From Plazaster borealis (lineage: Eukaryota; Echinodermata; Asteroidea; Forcipulatida; Labidiasteridae), in contig CM037461.1 of the NCBI GenBank assembly GCA_021014325.1, positions 2,567,501 through 2,631,500 on the forward strand: DNA of 64,000 nucleotides, given 5' to 3'. The notes beneath the pieces were generated by a model. That model searched no databases, had not been told where the DNA came from, and saw nothing but the letters and a program-made list of their open reading frames with translations. The translations under genes and the position numbers were made by a program. Of this stretch, positions 11,077 to 21,976 are shown one piece after another (position 1 is the first letter of the stretch; the number at the start of each line of letters is the position of its first letter).

Positions 11077-11982
11077 CTATTTTCTTCGGTGAAGACCATT
11101 ATCTGTGTTCGAGTTAACTTGGTGACCGTTAACTCTATTACTCAAACCATTGCCATTACTATCGGCCTTAACAGGTTTAGAGCTTGCGGGTTTAGCGCCG
11201 AAGTAAGCCGAGTGGAAAAACTGAGCGAACAGAACGAGATAGCTGAAGTACAAGCTGACGGACAAGATCAAGACGTCCTTGCTGATTTGGCACGGCACCC
11301 CCTTGTAGTGCATGACGGCTGCGTAGATCACGACAACGTTCCCCATGATCATCTGGACAATCTGCAGCGAGGTGATAGTCATGGCGGCAAAGCGGGGTAG
11401 CTTGAAGCCAGCCGCACGCAGACCGAAGTACGGGTACATCAGGCCGTGCACGACGTAATTCATGGCGGTGAACCACACCCCGGGTGCGGCGCGGTCGCTG
11501 TAGACGGCGAAGACGAAGAGCGGGACGGACGCGTGATGGTACCAGTGGAGCAACATCAACTTCTGCTTGCGGAGGACGATGAAGAGGGTGTCTCCAAGCT
11601 CAGGTACTTTTGATAAGGTGAACAACATCCCCCAAATACCCACAAAATCTTTGTGGTAGTAATATCCATTACAGACTGACGACCTCCAGCCGTTTTCCAT
11701 CACGCCCCTCGTCAGGACCGGAACGGTCCGCCACGCCCCGAAGATGCTGAAGCCACCCAGGAGAACATTCCACAGCATTAGAAGCCCCTTGAGTCGATAG
11801 GCGGGGCGGTGCTCCATCCATCTACGGCCGGAGAAGACCAGCAAAATGTAAACGGCGGAGATCGCAATGCTCCAGAACTTATACTGGCCTGTCCAGGTTA
11901 TCCACCAGTCAATGTCAAAGTTCTCTTCAAACATGAAGCGGTCTTCCGGCTTGTTGCCTTTGTATATGAGTGTTTCGGCCAT
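11077..11982 (-). CDS. ELOVL6: ELOVL6-like very-long-chain fatty acid elongase
   Basis: The product is a 301-residue polytopic membrane protein of the ELO family. By family knowledge it sits in the ER and catalyses the condensing step of fatty-acid elongation (acyl-CoA plus malonyl-CoA), and the ELOVL6 branch prefers C12-C16 saturated and monounsaturated substrates. Visible signatures are KVPELGDT (residues 125-132), the catalytic histidine box HWYHH (146-150), MNYVVHG (174-180) and the TSLQIVQM segment (204-211). The serine/asparagine-rich tail after about 262 is lineage-specific. SIFGAWRT and LRAAGF place it with ELOVL6/ELOVL3 rather than ELOVL1/2/4/5/7. The ATG sits in a good context (aacgATGG), 20 bases after a strong minus-strand acceptor (tttcttttcctag, boundary at 12002/12003), so a 5'UTR intron is likely. 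The coding region is intronless and much more GC-rich than its surroundings. Stop is TAG at 11077-11079. Confidence 0.93.
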   Translation of the reverse strand: MAETLIYKGNKPEDRFMFEENFDIDWWITWTGQYKFWSIAISAVYILLVFSGRRWMEHRPAYRLKGLLMLWNVLLGGFSIFGAWRTVPVLTRGVMENGWRSSVCNGYYYHKDFVGIWGMLFTLSKVPELGDTLFIVLRKQKLMLLHWYHHASVPLFVFAVYSDRAAPGVWFTAMNYVVHGLMYPYFGLRAAGFKLPRFAAMTITSLQIVQMIMGNVVVIYAAVMHYKGVPCQISKDVLILSVSLYFSYLVLFAQFFHSAYFGAKPASSKPVKADSNGNGLSNRVNGHQVNSNTDNGLHRRK

Positions 11983-12072
11983 CGTTGGTTAGGTTTGTCT
12001 ACCTAGGAAAAGAAAACATTCATATTAGGCCATTTACAATTTAGGAGGGCAATTTGTCATTGTTTATTATTT

Positions 12073-12523
12073 TGTCATTTCATTTTCAATTATTAATTCT
12101 GGTTGTGAAGCCAAGGACTCTCTGAAACATGAACTTAATTTTTGTTTGTTTGTTTAGATGATCTTCCTGTCAAGGGAACTCGGCAAACTCCCACAGGGGA
12201 TATAAACGCCAAGCTGGCAACAGCCAATATCTCTCATACAAACATTGGTTTAGCGTCTATGATTATGAATTGCACAAATCAAGAAATTGTTATTCAGTAT
12301 AACTAGACAACAATACTTGATCTAGTCCATTGTGAAATCAGCGGTTAGCTTGGTAGGATTCGAACCCACAACCTTGTGACTGCAAGTCCTGCAGTCTAAC
12401 CACTGGACCACGGTAACAGCCAAGAAACCAATGGAGAGAAGACAAGGAAGGAAGTTTTAGATGTGGGAGGAAAACCCCAGAGAATTATTCAAATTTCCAG
12501 GGAAAACCCACGCAGTCGGTCTA
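12073..12523 (-). mobile_element. SINE family N (minus), split by another SINE
   Basis: The left part (ctggttgtgaagccaaggac) and right part (gccaagaaaccaatggagag, gatgtgggaggaaaacccc) are continuous in the intact copy at 56147-56420. Here they are parted by the unit at 12140-12416. Confidence 0.85.
12140..12416 (-). mobile_element. tRNA-like SINE family P (minus), nested
   Basis: On the minus strand it starts with a tRNA-like head (GTGGTCCAGTGGTTAGACTG, B-box GGTTCGAATCC at about 12357). It runs through landmarks ttgatttgtgcaattcat and ggcgtttatatcccc, and ends in an AAACAAACAAAC tail (plus strand gtttgtttgtttag). Other copies are at 16232-16625 and 18530-18806. Confidence 0.82.
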
Positions 12524-13800
12524 TACTTTTTAAATAGTTTCCAATGGTAGTGCCCTTTGCAAAATCAAAATGGCCTTGTAAATTAGGTAATGGTTTTGTG
12601 CCTTTGATGGTACAAAAACAAGTGAAGTAGTGAAGTTTAGTACACAGTCCGAATATTTCATGAGTAAGAAATTGGTATAGAGGGCCATCGATTGCAGATG
12701 TCCTTTGAAATATATTATTGGTAGCATTTGCTTAAATAACAACTTAACAAGCAATCCAAATTTACAAACTAGCCTTTTTGAGAAATGGTAAACATAGCCC
12801 CATAAATAGTGCCAATAGACCTTTATCATGGTGCGGCCATCTTGATTTTCTCCCATTCAAATCAATGTAACCAAACCGAGGCTGGAAGGAGAAATAGTCT
12901 GGTTCCTTTTTATACAATGAATATTATCATTCATTACTGTTATGGGATACAAGGAACATGACCAAGATGGTGGCAGCATGATAAAGGTCTATAGGCTACG
13001 CTGGACTCCCTCCACTTCTTGGCCCTTACGCCCAAGTACCGTCAGGAGGTGAAATCATTCTTCGAATAGAAACCCACGTTTTTATGCCGAGATTTTTCCC
13101 CCCAGTTGACACTTATCGTAGCTCATTTTGTGGAGAGCACAGTGTTCTGGAAAATGTGCGAGCTCGTTTGGTGTAATTTTCTGAAAAATTTCGGAGCTGG
13201 CAAATACTCAATAAACATTGTCTACTGGTTTGGGTGTTACATGGAGGAACGTAATTGAATGAAAATTTTCTTGCAAAGAATTGCAATATTTCAGACAAAT
13301 TAATATATATTTGTTTGACAATTTAGTACAATTATCAAGGAGGAAGTTTCTATGGATGTACGTATACAAAAATCATATCAATGCAATGCAGTCAGTCCAG
13401 CCATAGAGCAAGCCTTGCTCTATGGTGGTCCGGCCGGCACACCTGGCCCAATTTCATAGAGCTGCTAAGCACAAAAATTTGCTTAGCATGAAATTTGGTT
13501 TCTTAACTCATACGTTCCCCTGTCAATCCGCCTGTACAATCAAGCAAACCTGTAGCTTATAAAGATACTTACTACATGTAAATACACTTAGAAACAGTAA
13601 CAATAATATTCGTATGAAATTCAATTAATTAATTATTGTGTTTTTTCTATTAATTGATGTTAATGTTTCATGTATATTGTATAATGTTGGACGTATTTGT
13701 ATATGTATTATTGTTATTGTGCGCTATTATTATTACTGCCATCAAAGATGTTATTGTCACTGATTAAGCGAGCACCATAAAATTTCCTTTATGGACAATA

Positions 13801-13836
13801 AAATATAATTGAATTAATTGAATTGAATTGAATTTC
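13801..13836. repeat. AATTG microsatellite
   Basis: Short run of gaattaattgaattgaattg, directly before the inverted repeat at 13837. Confidence 0.8.
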
Positions 13837-13970
13837 TTCCTTGATAAAAACAGGATTACCAACCAAATTTCCATGTGTTGCATATTGCTTGTTACTGGTA
13901 TTCAGCTGTTGTTTGCTTATCCTGAAAATCACGTGGAAATTTGGTTGGTATTCCTGTTTTTATCAAGGAA
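13837..13970. mobile_element. Small foldback MITE, arms about 37 bp
   Basis: TTCCTTGATAAAAACAGGA at the left is matched by TCCTGTTTTTATCAAGGAA at the right, and the arms continue through accaaccaaatttcca / tggaaatttggttggt. Loop about 55 bp. Confidence 0.88.
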
Positions 13971-14520
13971 GCATTAATAGCAGCTCTATGCCTATATGAA
14001 AAATTTGACGCACAAATTGTTGTGTGCAAATCTATGGTTTAAAAATCTGTCCTAATCCCATTATTAGCTCTATAGCCGGTGATCATGCTAATGCTAAATA
14101 CAAAATAATCCCATTATTAATTATTATTGACAAAACCTGTCTAAAAACAGTGCACACTGCTGACAGCTCACTTATATCACACAGCTAGCAAGCTGTAATG
14201 CTTATCAATCATGGAGGATGACACGCAAATTCCTCGTTCCTTAATCTTTTTGAAGATGTGAAACCAAATTTACATATTAAAATTTATAATTATAATGCGC
14301 AAAAACAAAGCAAAAAATACAAAATGCATGTTTGTCGTGCCTATCAAATTATCAAAAACATCCCGGCAGAATGCGCTAGCAATAGCATAACATAGATCTA
14401 TAAAAAAAGGTGATAAAGTAAACATAATACAACAATCTACACAGAATGTTTGTTCTTGACCTCGTGAAAATTTGTTTAAAAATAAAAATTATCAAAAATT
14501 CATAAATATTATTAAAATAT
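13971..14520. other. AT-rich intronic sequence, nothing recognised
   Basis: Only low-complexity A/T tracts and short frames are seen here. Confidence 0.4.
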
Positions 14521-14526
14521 ACTCAC

Positions 14527-14692
14527 TCTCTGCTACCAAAAATGCACGGTGTTTTCCCAGGCACACTTTGGTCACCTCTTCTCTGTGTAAAAATCTAAAG
14601 AAAACGAAGCTTCAAGTTGCATGATCTGAGAGCGTGAAATTTCTTTGAGTTCTCGCCGCGGTCGGCTGATGTTGTTAAAAACATCGTACGAT
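14527..14692 (-). other. Candidate noncoding first exon of ELOVL6-like gene
   Basis: The minus strand here is GC-richer than its flanks and ends in a consensus donor (gcagaga/GTGAGT, exon end at 14527). A TATA-like box lies about 25-30 bases before the proposed start. No protein is predicted from it. This is inferred from signals alone. Confidence 0.38.
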
Positions 14693-14713
14693 CGCCGCAC
14701 GGACGCACACGCA

Positions 14714-14722
14714 CTTCTTATA
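14714..14722 (-). promoter_or_regulatory. TATA-like box TATAAGAAG
   Basis: On the minus strand the motif CTATAAGAAG precedes the candidate ELOVL6 5'UTR exon by the expected distance. It is within 2.8 kb of the coding exon and no other gene is nearby on this strand. Confidence 0.35.
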
Positions 14723-14759
14723 GTCTTAATTTCCAGTCTGAGATAAGGGTGTTGGATCC

Positions 14760-15339
14760 ACAAGAGGGCGCCATTCCAGGCAATTGACTATATCAGGTAG
14801 ACAAAACTCACGGCCACAGACTTGATACCAAGTCTAAGGCGCGCATGGAATGATGGCGGCTAGAACCACGCTCGAACAGAGGCAGGCTAAAAATAAAAAA
14901 CTTGTTACTCAACTCTTTTTGACATACATTTCTATAAACAGAATGTTTTCTCTCACGGTTCTTCATTGTTTCAAAGCCATTCCATTTTCTGATTTATTTA
15001 ACCATTCAATGCACTACGTATCAAATATGAACGTTTTAAAATTAGGTGAACCATGATAACAAAGTAAAACGGAGCACCTTAAAAAGTCATCCAGTCGTAT
15101 TAGTAACAAAATATCTTTTTAGCCGCATGATGATATGGATTGTCGTCTGCTGATTGTTGTCTCAATGACATTGATAAGGGGTTAAAGACTAATTGATTAG
15201 ACAAGAGTTGCCCTTGCTCTATTGTTCTTGATTACGACATCATCCCACCATCCCATCATCCCAACTACATGAACTAGGTTAGGGGTTGTTTGTTCTCTGA
15301 CATGTATTGTTCTGATCTAGGTCATGCCATGTGAGCCTT
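14760..15339. other. No recognised gene
   Basis: A GATGGCGGC motif at 14852 (YY1-like in promoters) and a short frame 14850-15056 without recognisable content. Nothing else can be supported. Confidence 0.35.
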
Positions 15340-15342
15340 TTG

Positions 15343-15364
15343 CGGGGGGGGGGGGGGGGAGGGG
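15343..15364. repeat. Poly-G tract
   Basis: About 17 consecutive G bases, then aggggctgg. A likely indel-prone site for sequencing. Confidence 0.95.
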
Positions 15365-15613
15365 CTGGTCAACAGGCAGTAAATTAAAACCCGAACAAAG
15401 ACTGTCACTGGCTTACTAGTTTATCGCTTCCCACTGCTGCACAGATTTGTTCATATCACGTCAGACATGTCAGTACAATCATGGATCCTTCCTTCCTCCA
15501 TGGTACAATCATGCAGCCACCATCTTAATCATGTCCCATATGAATCAAATAGCAGTACCAGTATGTGATGAATGCTTTTATTCATTGCGCAAAGGAACCA
15601 GTCTATTTTGTTT

Positions 15614-15869
15614 TCTTCCTGGGGTCAATTTCATAGAGCTGATTGAAGGATGATTTCATAGCGCTGCTAACCGTTACCACACGAAAGGCATCCTTACCTT
15701 CCGGTGATAACTGTATGAAAATGACTGACGTAACAATGCAAATCCATGGTGAATGCGCACTTGGCTGTCTAATTTTCTAACCTGTGAAATACGCTTTAAG
15801 CAAATTTGTCTGCAATAGTTAGCACGAAAAATTGCTTACCGTTAAGCAGCGCTATGAAATTGGCCCCTG
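15614..15869. mobile_element. Single copy of the long foldback-type MITE
   Basis: Shares gctgctaaccgtta, accttccggtg, acgtaacaatgcaaatccat and the right end cgttaagcagcgctatgaaa with one arm of 6209-6775. Confidence 0.85.
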
Positions 15870-15917
15870 GGCTTGGTTATACAATGATTTGGAATGGAGG
15901 AAAGTCAAAGATGGCAA

Positions 15918-16066
15918 CGACGGTAGACTGTGCAAGTTTCAGGCTTAATCAAACATTGGGACTGGTTATTTAAGCGTGCAAGTTTTCTCCAGGCGTTAAA
16001 TCAATGTACGTGGAACCATGTTTAAAAAACAAATTATACGGGCGAGACTTGCACGGTCTAATTTAT
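15918..16066. mobile_element. GACTGTGCAAG-type inverted-repeat element
   Basis: Left gtagactgtgcaagttt and right gggcgagacttgcacggtct are inverted. Larger relatives are at 34803-35331 and 54190-54893. Confidence 0.6.
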
Positions 16067-16231
16067 TTACCCGTCCCATACAAATGATAATGTTATGAGA
16101 AGATCACAAATAATGGGGCATTGACAAAAACAGGCTGACCGGTGAAATGAGGTACTAACTCTAGTCCTGCTGGCTAGTCACTGAAAATATGAACGGGAAA
16201 AGCTTCTGTTAAAGTTCAGGTGATGTCCCAT

Positions 16232-16625
16232 AGAGCAAGGACCACCAGCCAGGGAACTCGGCGAACTCCCACAAGCTGGAAATAAACACCAAGCTGTCAA
16301 CAGTCAATCTCTCTCATACAAACATATGATTATGAGTGGCACAAATCAAGAAAATTGTGAGTCCGTAACTAGACGACAATACTTTTTCTAGTCATTGTGT
16401 GAAATCAGCGGTTAGCTTGGCTGGATTCGAACCCACAACCTTGTGATTGCAAGTCCTCGGGCCGATTTCAAAAGATTGATCTTAACTGTGTATCAATCTT
16501 AATTGCTAAGCAACATGTTATGTCACAATACAAATCACTATGGTGATACTGACAACTCATCTTAAGATGAATCTTAGTACTTTGTGAAATCGACAGTGCT
16601 GCAGTCTAACCACTAGACCATGGTG
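16232..16625 (-). mobile_element. SINE family P (minus) with nested MITE
   Basis: It contains ccagggaactcggcgaactc, gattcgaacccacaacc and, at the far end, gcagtctaaccac. The element at 16458-16598 interrupts it between caagtcct and gctgcag, which are adjacent (caagtcctgcag) in the copy at 18530-18806. Confidence 0.82.
16458..16598. mobile_element. About 140-bp MITE nested in a SINE
   Basis: The ends GGGCCGATTTCA and TGAAATCGACAG are roughly inverted, and the subterminal cttaagatgaatcttag is palindromic. The insertion point is defined by the intact host SINE. Confidence 0.7.
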
Positions 16626-16649
16626 ACACAAAAGCATGCGGACAAAAAG

Positions 16650-16990
16650 ACCAGTATCCGCACATTATGTGACCCAACATATACATGAAATAATCAATCT
16701 GTTAAAGTTTAAGCTCATTAATCAGTCAACGGAGTCGCAAGAAAATAGCGAGAAAAAAACCCACCCTATAATGTTGTGGCTGTTTTCAAACATCGAGTTT
16801 TGGCGCGACTCGCAAGATCAAAACTACTTGTTTTACTCATTTCTAAAAAACTACAGCATTTCAAGCAAAACTATGCAAGGGAAATTTTGTTATCATGACC
16901 ATCTTTATACCATTGTAAGTTATGTCCAAATCTGTGAAAAGGGTTTGCCCTTAATTTTATCAGTGACTAGCCAGCAGGACCAGTTAGCTT
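16650..16990 (+). mobile_element. MITE family C copy
   Basis: Shares gtgacccaacatatacatgaa, tcaaacatcgagttttgg and the following segment with 30640-30955. The small frame 16636-17046 across it is spurious. Confidence 0.65.
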
Positions 16991-17103
16991 GTCATTTCAC
17001 TGGTGCCCCGGCTTACTCACTAGTCCATACTTTACATAAAAAGTGATGTTTTTCAACACTGAACTAGCCGGACCACTTGAAAAGAAATGTGACTGGTCCT
17101 AGA

Positions 17104-17245
17104 TGGCGTGTTGTGGCTGAGTGGTTAAGAGCACCGGACTCAAGCTCTGGTGTTTCTGATCAGCAGAGTGTGGGTTCGAGTCCCGGTCGTGACACTTGTG
17201 TCCTTAAGCAAGACACTTAACCATTATTGCTGCGTCCCATGATTT
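17104..17245 (+). mobile_element. tRNA-Leu-like SINE head
   Basis: A clean head (GGCGTGTTGTGGCTGAGTGG, CTCAAGC loop, GGTTCGAGTCCCGG B-box) followed by ttaagcaagacacttaacca, then truncated. Confidence 0.85.
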
Positions 17246-17506
17246 AATAGATGTTAATTTTGCATCTGGTAAAAAGAATATTGTTTGCTTTCTACCCTTA
17301 CATCAATATAAGCACGTACTCGGTACTTTTGTCACAGGACTCGGGAAAGTACTGAGTATACAGTTCTTTACACACATCGGTGTACGGGTAAAACCAAACA
17401 TAAAATTCTTTATCCCTGATGCAAATTTAACATCTATTAAATTGTTGCGGTACTCACTGCTAAAAAAAAAAAAAAATCGAATTCGAACTGCCTCTAGCTA
17501 CTGGGC

Positions 17507-17640
17507 ATTCTTGGTGGTCTAGTTGGTAAGAGACATCTGCTCTAGAATAGCAAAGGTCGGGGGGTTCGAATCCCACCCGAGTAAATATGCCTGTGGATTT
17601 GTTTTCGCAGGACTCTGGAAAGGGGGACTGTTCTATATTC
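17507..17640 (+). mobile_element. tRNA-like SINE, family V
   Basis: TGGTGGTCTAGTTGGTAAG, then GGTTCGAATCCCACC. It is preceded by a poly-A run at 17462-17476 and by tail sequence (gggaaagtactgagtatac) of another copy. Confidence 0.75.
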
Positions 17641-17750
17641 CGACACCCCTATGTTCCAACAACCCCCTCATGATTTACATAGGGTTAGGGTTAGGGTTAG
17701 GGTTAGGAATAGGAAAATACACCAGGGTTGTCGGAACATAGGGGTGTCGG
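17638..17750. repeat. Inverted repeat around (TTAGGG)4
   Basis: Left CGACACCCCTATGTTCC and right GGAACATAGGGGTGTCGG are inverted, and the right unit is then partly repeated. Between them 17682-17707 is GGGTTAGGG repeated, the animal telomere motif. Confidence 0.85.
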
Positions 17751-18084
17751 AACATAGGGGTGTAACCCTGAAAAGTACTGATTATCAAATAATAATGGTA
17801 AAACATCAAATCAGGAAATGCACCTTTCAATTCAACCTTTTTTATGGATTGAAAGATTGATCAAACGTGGCCACATCCTGACAACTGACAGCAAACAAAA
17901 ACATCCACCAAAAAATACAACAACAAAAAATCCTCAAAATTTACATTTTTATATTCACATAAATACAATAACTCTTTTTTATTATCACTAAATGTTTGAA
18001 TAAGTACATATACACTTTCAATTCACATACATAAAACATCTATACATATTCAAGATTAGATTCGGTGAAAAAAAAATAATAACC

Positions 18085-18101
18085 CCTCCCCCCCCCCAAA
18101 A
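18085..18101. repeat. C-rich homopolymer tract
   Basis: cccctccccccccccc followed by aaaagacccc. Confidence 0.9.
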
Positions 18102-18529
18102 GACCCCTAACGACAAATTTGGGGTCATTGACTCTCATATAGCCCCAATCGGGGTATCTTCATTCCACCCAAGCTATCCCAAATGAAGGAATATCTGGCA
18201 CTCCTCATAAAACTAACTAGAAAACACCCAGGAATCCTTATCCCAATTTGGGTATACAAAATGAATACCCAAGTTTCAAAACATAACACCCAGTGTCACC
18301 CAATCGTTCAGGTTGGCACCCAAATTTGGTTGTTACTTTAAACCTAAATGTGCAGCACAATTCACCTGTACCCAGATTATCCCAAATTTTAAGGTATACT
18401 TTGCATGATTATGTACTTATCAGTCTCCGGTTCTTCGGAGAAAATTGACACTTTCTACCTTGATTTGATCATCAAGTTTCCAACAATATCTAACAAGTTA
18501 TAAAATTTGAATTTGATGAGCATGGTTTT

Positions 18530-18806
18530 TTGTTTGTTTGTTTAGATGATCTTCCCGTCAAGGGAACTCGGCAAACTCCCACAAGGGGATATAAACACCA
18601 AGCTGGCAACAGCCAATCTTCCTCACATACAAACATTGGTTTAACCGTCTATGATTACGAATTGCACAATATCAAGAAATTGTGATTGAATAACTAGACG
18701 ACAATACTTATTCTAGTCATTGCGAAATCAGTGGTTAGCTTGGCCGGGTTTCGAACCCACAACCTTGTGATTACAAGTCCTGCAGTCTAACCACTGGACC
18801 ACGTTT
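18530..18806 (-). mobile_element. SINE family P (minus), near-complete
   Basis: Begins at plus-strand gtttgtttgtttgtttag (tail) and ends at cagtctaaccactggaccacg (tRNA-like head, minus). It serves as the intact reference for the split copies at 12140 and 16232. Confidence 0.85.
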
Positions 18807-18879
18807 CTATTGGTTGATTTCGTGTTCCAGTAACCAATCAAACCTTATTATACATCCACTAGTGGTAACCTATGGTACA

Positions 18880-19075
18880 TATTGTTGCGTCAGTGCAAAA
18901 ACATTGTATTTCGCACAAAATTTTTTCGTGCAAAAACGTTGTATCTTGGTGCATACTTGTTTTGCGTGTACATCCGGGCTATTTTACGCGAAATACAAGG
19001 TTTTTTACAATTTTAAACTCGTGTGTAACGTAAGTGCTATTTTAGGAGATACAACATTTTGGTACCGACTCAACG
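18880..19075. mobile_element. CGTCAGTGCAA-end element
   Basis: Starts gttgcgtcagtgcaaaaac and contains aaaacgttgtatc and taggagatacaac. Related sequence, inverted, lies at 28180-28420 and the end motif recurs at 25402. Confidence 0.6.
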
Positions 19076-19211
19076 ATAATATATCAATGTATAAAAAAAC
19101 CCCAAGCAAGAAGACAGTGTACATATATACTTGGTCAGAATCCAAAGATATGTAAAGAAGCTTACCCGGTGAACTTTGACCTCATTATCAGTGGTGTGGA
19201 TTATGAACGGT

Positions 19212-19445
19212 TCAAGGTATTATACAGAATTGGTAGAGCTGACCAAATAGTTGCAGACAGTGTTCATGTTTTGTGTGATCAACCATATACATGAAATAAT
19301 AAACCTGTGATAATTTGGGCTTTGTGTGAGTCGGGAGGAAATAGTGAAAAACCAAGCACAATTTTCAGCATGTAAAAACATTAATTTTGGTTGTAACAAC
19401 CGAAATCAGCTATTGCGTTTTTAAAAAAGGTTTTCTCGCCGTATC
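19212..19445 (+). mobile_element. MITE family D, left part
   Basis: aaggtattatacagaattgg and gttcatgttttgtgtgatca match the complete element 59762-60133. The right part is missing. Confidence 0.75.
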
Positions 19446-19833
19446 GATACCTCTCGTCACTAACCCCTGGAAGGGAAGCACTGAAAATCAACGCCGATTG
19501 GCTAACAAAAAGTGACTGCTCTGCGCGAACGCACAACCTTGTTTAGCCAACTGCATCCTATACTTTATAAGAAAGACAATAATAAGTGCTGAAACTGCAG
19601 AGCGTGTCTGCTACAAAACTTCACTTTTTGCAATCCAAAAAACACCTACAAGTTTCCCTGGAAGCGAAAAGGGTTTACCAGAACATAGTGGTGTCAGAAC
19701 ATATACAGCAGTCACCATAAACACAAGTTTCTTGCAGTCTATGCTACGTGCACAAAGCATTAGTTTGCAGATGTAGAAAAAAATCCTAGGCAGCGCTATG
19801 CTATTTGCATTTTGTATGTTGTTCATGAGACCA

Positions 19834-20026
19834 GGGCCCAATTTAATAGAGCTGCTTAAGCACAAAAAGTAGCTAAGCACAATCAAATTTTGCTTACCAG
19901 AATAAGGTTACCAGCCAAACTACCATGTCACACATACAATTTGTGACTGGTATCCTGCTCATTTCTGCTTAGCAGAAAATTGTTAAGCAATTCTTTCTGC
20001 TTAAGCAGCTCTATGAAATTGGGCCT
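19834..20026. mobile_element. Family F foldback MITE
   Basis: Ends GGGCCCAATTTAATAGAGC and GCTCTATGAAATTGGGCC; interior matches other F copies. Confidence 0.88.
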
Positions 20027-20580
20027 AGTAACCATGAAACCTGGACGAAGCCGCAACCATACACTTCCATTAAACAACATTTTGCAGAAAATTTTTAGTT
20101 GTGATGTTCATTTTTTTAATGACACCTTTCAGGGTTCGGCCGTTACTTTTTCAGTGACTAGCAAGTAGGACCAGTTAGCTTGTCATTTCACTTGTCCCCA
20201 AGCTTTCTTACTTGTCAATACCTTTATATGAAATCAGATGCTTTTCAACACTGAACTAGTCAGACAGACCACTTGGAGTGAATTTTGACTGGTCCTCAGG
20301 TGTTTTAACTGGCATTTGGCCAGCGGACCACTCTTAACGGAGAACAGTTCCTTTGTATTCTTTAGATATTCATCCATTAGTCCCACAAACAAAATCTAAT
20401 CGGTTCATGATAAATATATTTGTAAACCCTCTTTTGAATATTGTTTGAAAAAAGTTCAAGTCAAAAAGCAGCAAGAGTAGAAAATGACAAAAATAAAATA
20501 TCCTCAAAAGGTTTCGAAATGAAGCCCACAGTTTGGATTAACTTGATTATCCTACAAACTATGCGTCACCGAAAAGCTGA
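20027..20580. other. No recognised gene
   Basis: Intergenic sequence. A segment at about 20150-20300 (cagtgactagcaagtaggacc, gaactagtcagacagaccac) recurs diverged at about 16965-17100. Confidence 0.4.
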
Positions 20581-20582
20581 AA

Positions 20583-20853
20583 GCTTTGTCACGAAGTTGC
20601 AAGAAAATGATGAAAGAAAAAGCACCCTTGTTGTACAAATTTGTGTGCTTTCAGATAGAATAATAAAAACTTCTTGCAAGAAGTTTTTATTATTTTAGTG
20701 GAGAAATTACCTCTTTCTCAAAAACTACGTTACTTCAGAGGGAGTCGTTTCTCACAATGTTTTATACTACCAACAGCTCTCTGTTGCTTGTTACCAAGTC
20801 AGTTTTTATGCTAATATATATTTTGAGTAATTACCAAACGTGTACGATGCCTT
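20583..20853 (+). mobile_element. MITE family B, left-truncated
   Basis: From acgaagttgcaagaaaatga to the right end ACGTGTACGATGCCT. Same landmarks as the complete copies. Confidence 0.85.
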
Positions 20854-21164
20854 TTAGGACTGTCAAATTTGAAAACATCAACAAAACTCAGAATTGGAAA
20901 ATCGCAACAACCCTGGCCAGGTTTTGTGGTGACGGGTCACATAAGGGTTTACACTGTCCTGCTGACTGTATGAGTTGCCAAATAAATTCCTTTGAACTGA
21001 TTGAAGGAATTTTTCTGCTAAGCAAAAAGGTTGGCAGAGGACCAGTCACACACACACAATAGGCATGACATGATAGATTGGTTGGTAACCGGTTTCTACT
21101 GAGCAAGATTTGTTCTCTTGTGGCTAGCAGCTATGTGAAATTATTTTGCCCTCTGTTGGATAAG

Positions 21165-21661
21165 GGGTCTTGTCAAAATTAATCCAGGACAGGTCAGTCG
21201 GATAACAATTCTCCGATGTAAAATTTCTGTTGGATTTCTGTCAGACAGTATTTCTATCAGAGACATGGTTTTACTAGCTGAAAGGCACACAGTTCTCTGA
21301 TGCACTTAAGACATGCCCTATGCCAATGCACCCCGCTGAGAGTTCTGTGGTTTGACTGGCTGATTTAATGTAGTATATAAACAAACTTGCGGTTTTGGAG
21401 CGATCTGGAAGGTTTGGAGGTCATTGTATTTAACTAATAAGATGTGTAGTGTGGTTTTTTAGTGAGACGTTTTTTAGTGAGTTTTTCAGTTAGATAGCGA
21501 TCTAAGTCTCTGGAGTTTGTAAGCAAATGTGACCCTGTGAGTTTCTCCCATGATTTCTCCGACACCCAATTTCAATTAAGGTGAATTAACGGCGGGTGAA
21601 AAACCTTGTCCTGTACGGTACTTATCCACTGGTTGTCCTGGACTAATTTTGACAAGGTCCC
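21165..21661. mobile_element. TIR element of about 497 bp
   Basis: Left end GGGTCTTGTCAAAATTAATC continues to caggaca. The right end is its inverse (tgtcctggactaattttgac, aaggtccct), with a few mismatches. No transposase is readable inside, so it is non-autonomous. Confidence 0.85.
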
Positions 21662-21683
21662 TAAGGCAAAAACATTCAAAAAT

Positions 21684-21976
21684 CATATTTAGCGTCCCCT
21701 TTTTCGAGACCACCTGCTTTTTTTACGAAAAGACACTCGATAAATTTTATCGATCTCATTATTTGGTCTCTCTTTCTGTTGCATCTTGCCCATAAGAAGC
21801 CAATATGTCATTTCCTGAGTCGTGGCGGCCATTTTGAAAAAAGCTTGCAACCATCTTAAAAAATAGCCCCGCCGGTTGTCTTTAAAAAAGGTGTTGGACG
21901 ATCATTTTGAAAGAAAAAGGGAAAAAAAAAAGGCCCCTACTCCTTTTTTTGAAAAAGGTAGGACGCTAAACACGTT
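21684..21976. mobile_element. GGACGCTAAACA-end MITE in ZC3H4 3' region
   Basis: Left atttagcgtcccc and right ggacgctaaacacg are inverted. A second copy (45641-45954) shares the interior gcaaccatctt, agttgtct and ttgaaaaa blocks. It begins about 40 bases after the ZC3H4 stop codon on the minus strand. Confidence 0.8.

Larger units (their letters stand above)
12003..14526 (-). other. Inferred 5'UTR intron of ELOVL6-like gene
   Basis: It runs from donor GAGA/GTGAGTATA (minus, GT at 14526-14525) to acceptor tttcttttcctag (ending 12003). Both signals are strong and no coding exon is seen between them. It holds the nested SINEs at 12073-12523, a repeat at about 12640-13060 that shares segments (agtgccaatag, cttggcccttacgcc) with 43007-43085, a palindromic ccatagagcaag/cttgctctatgg at about 13400, and the inverted repeat 13837-13970. 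Transcript data would be needed to confirm it. Confidence 0.45.

Noticed and set aside
17682..17707. Chromosome end
   Set aside because: Only four TTAGGG units, with genic sequence on both sides.
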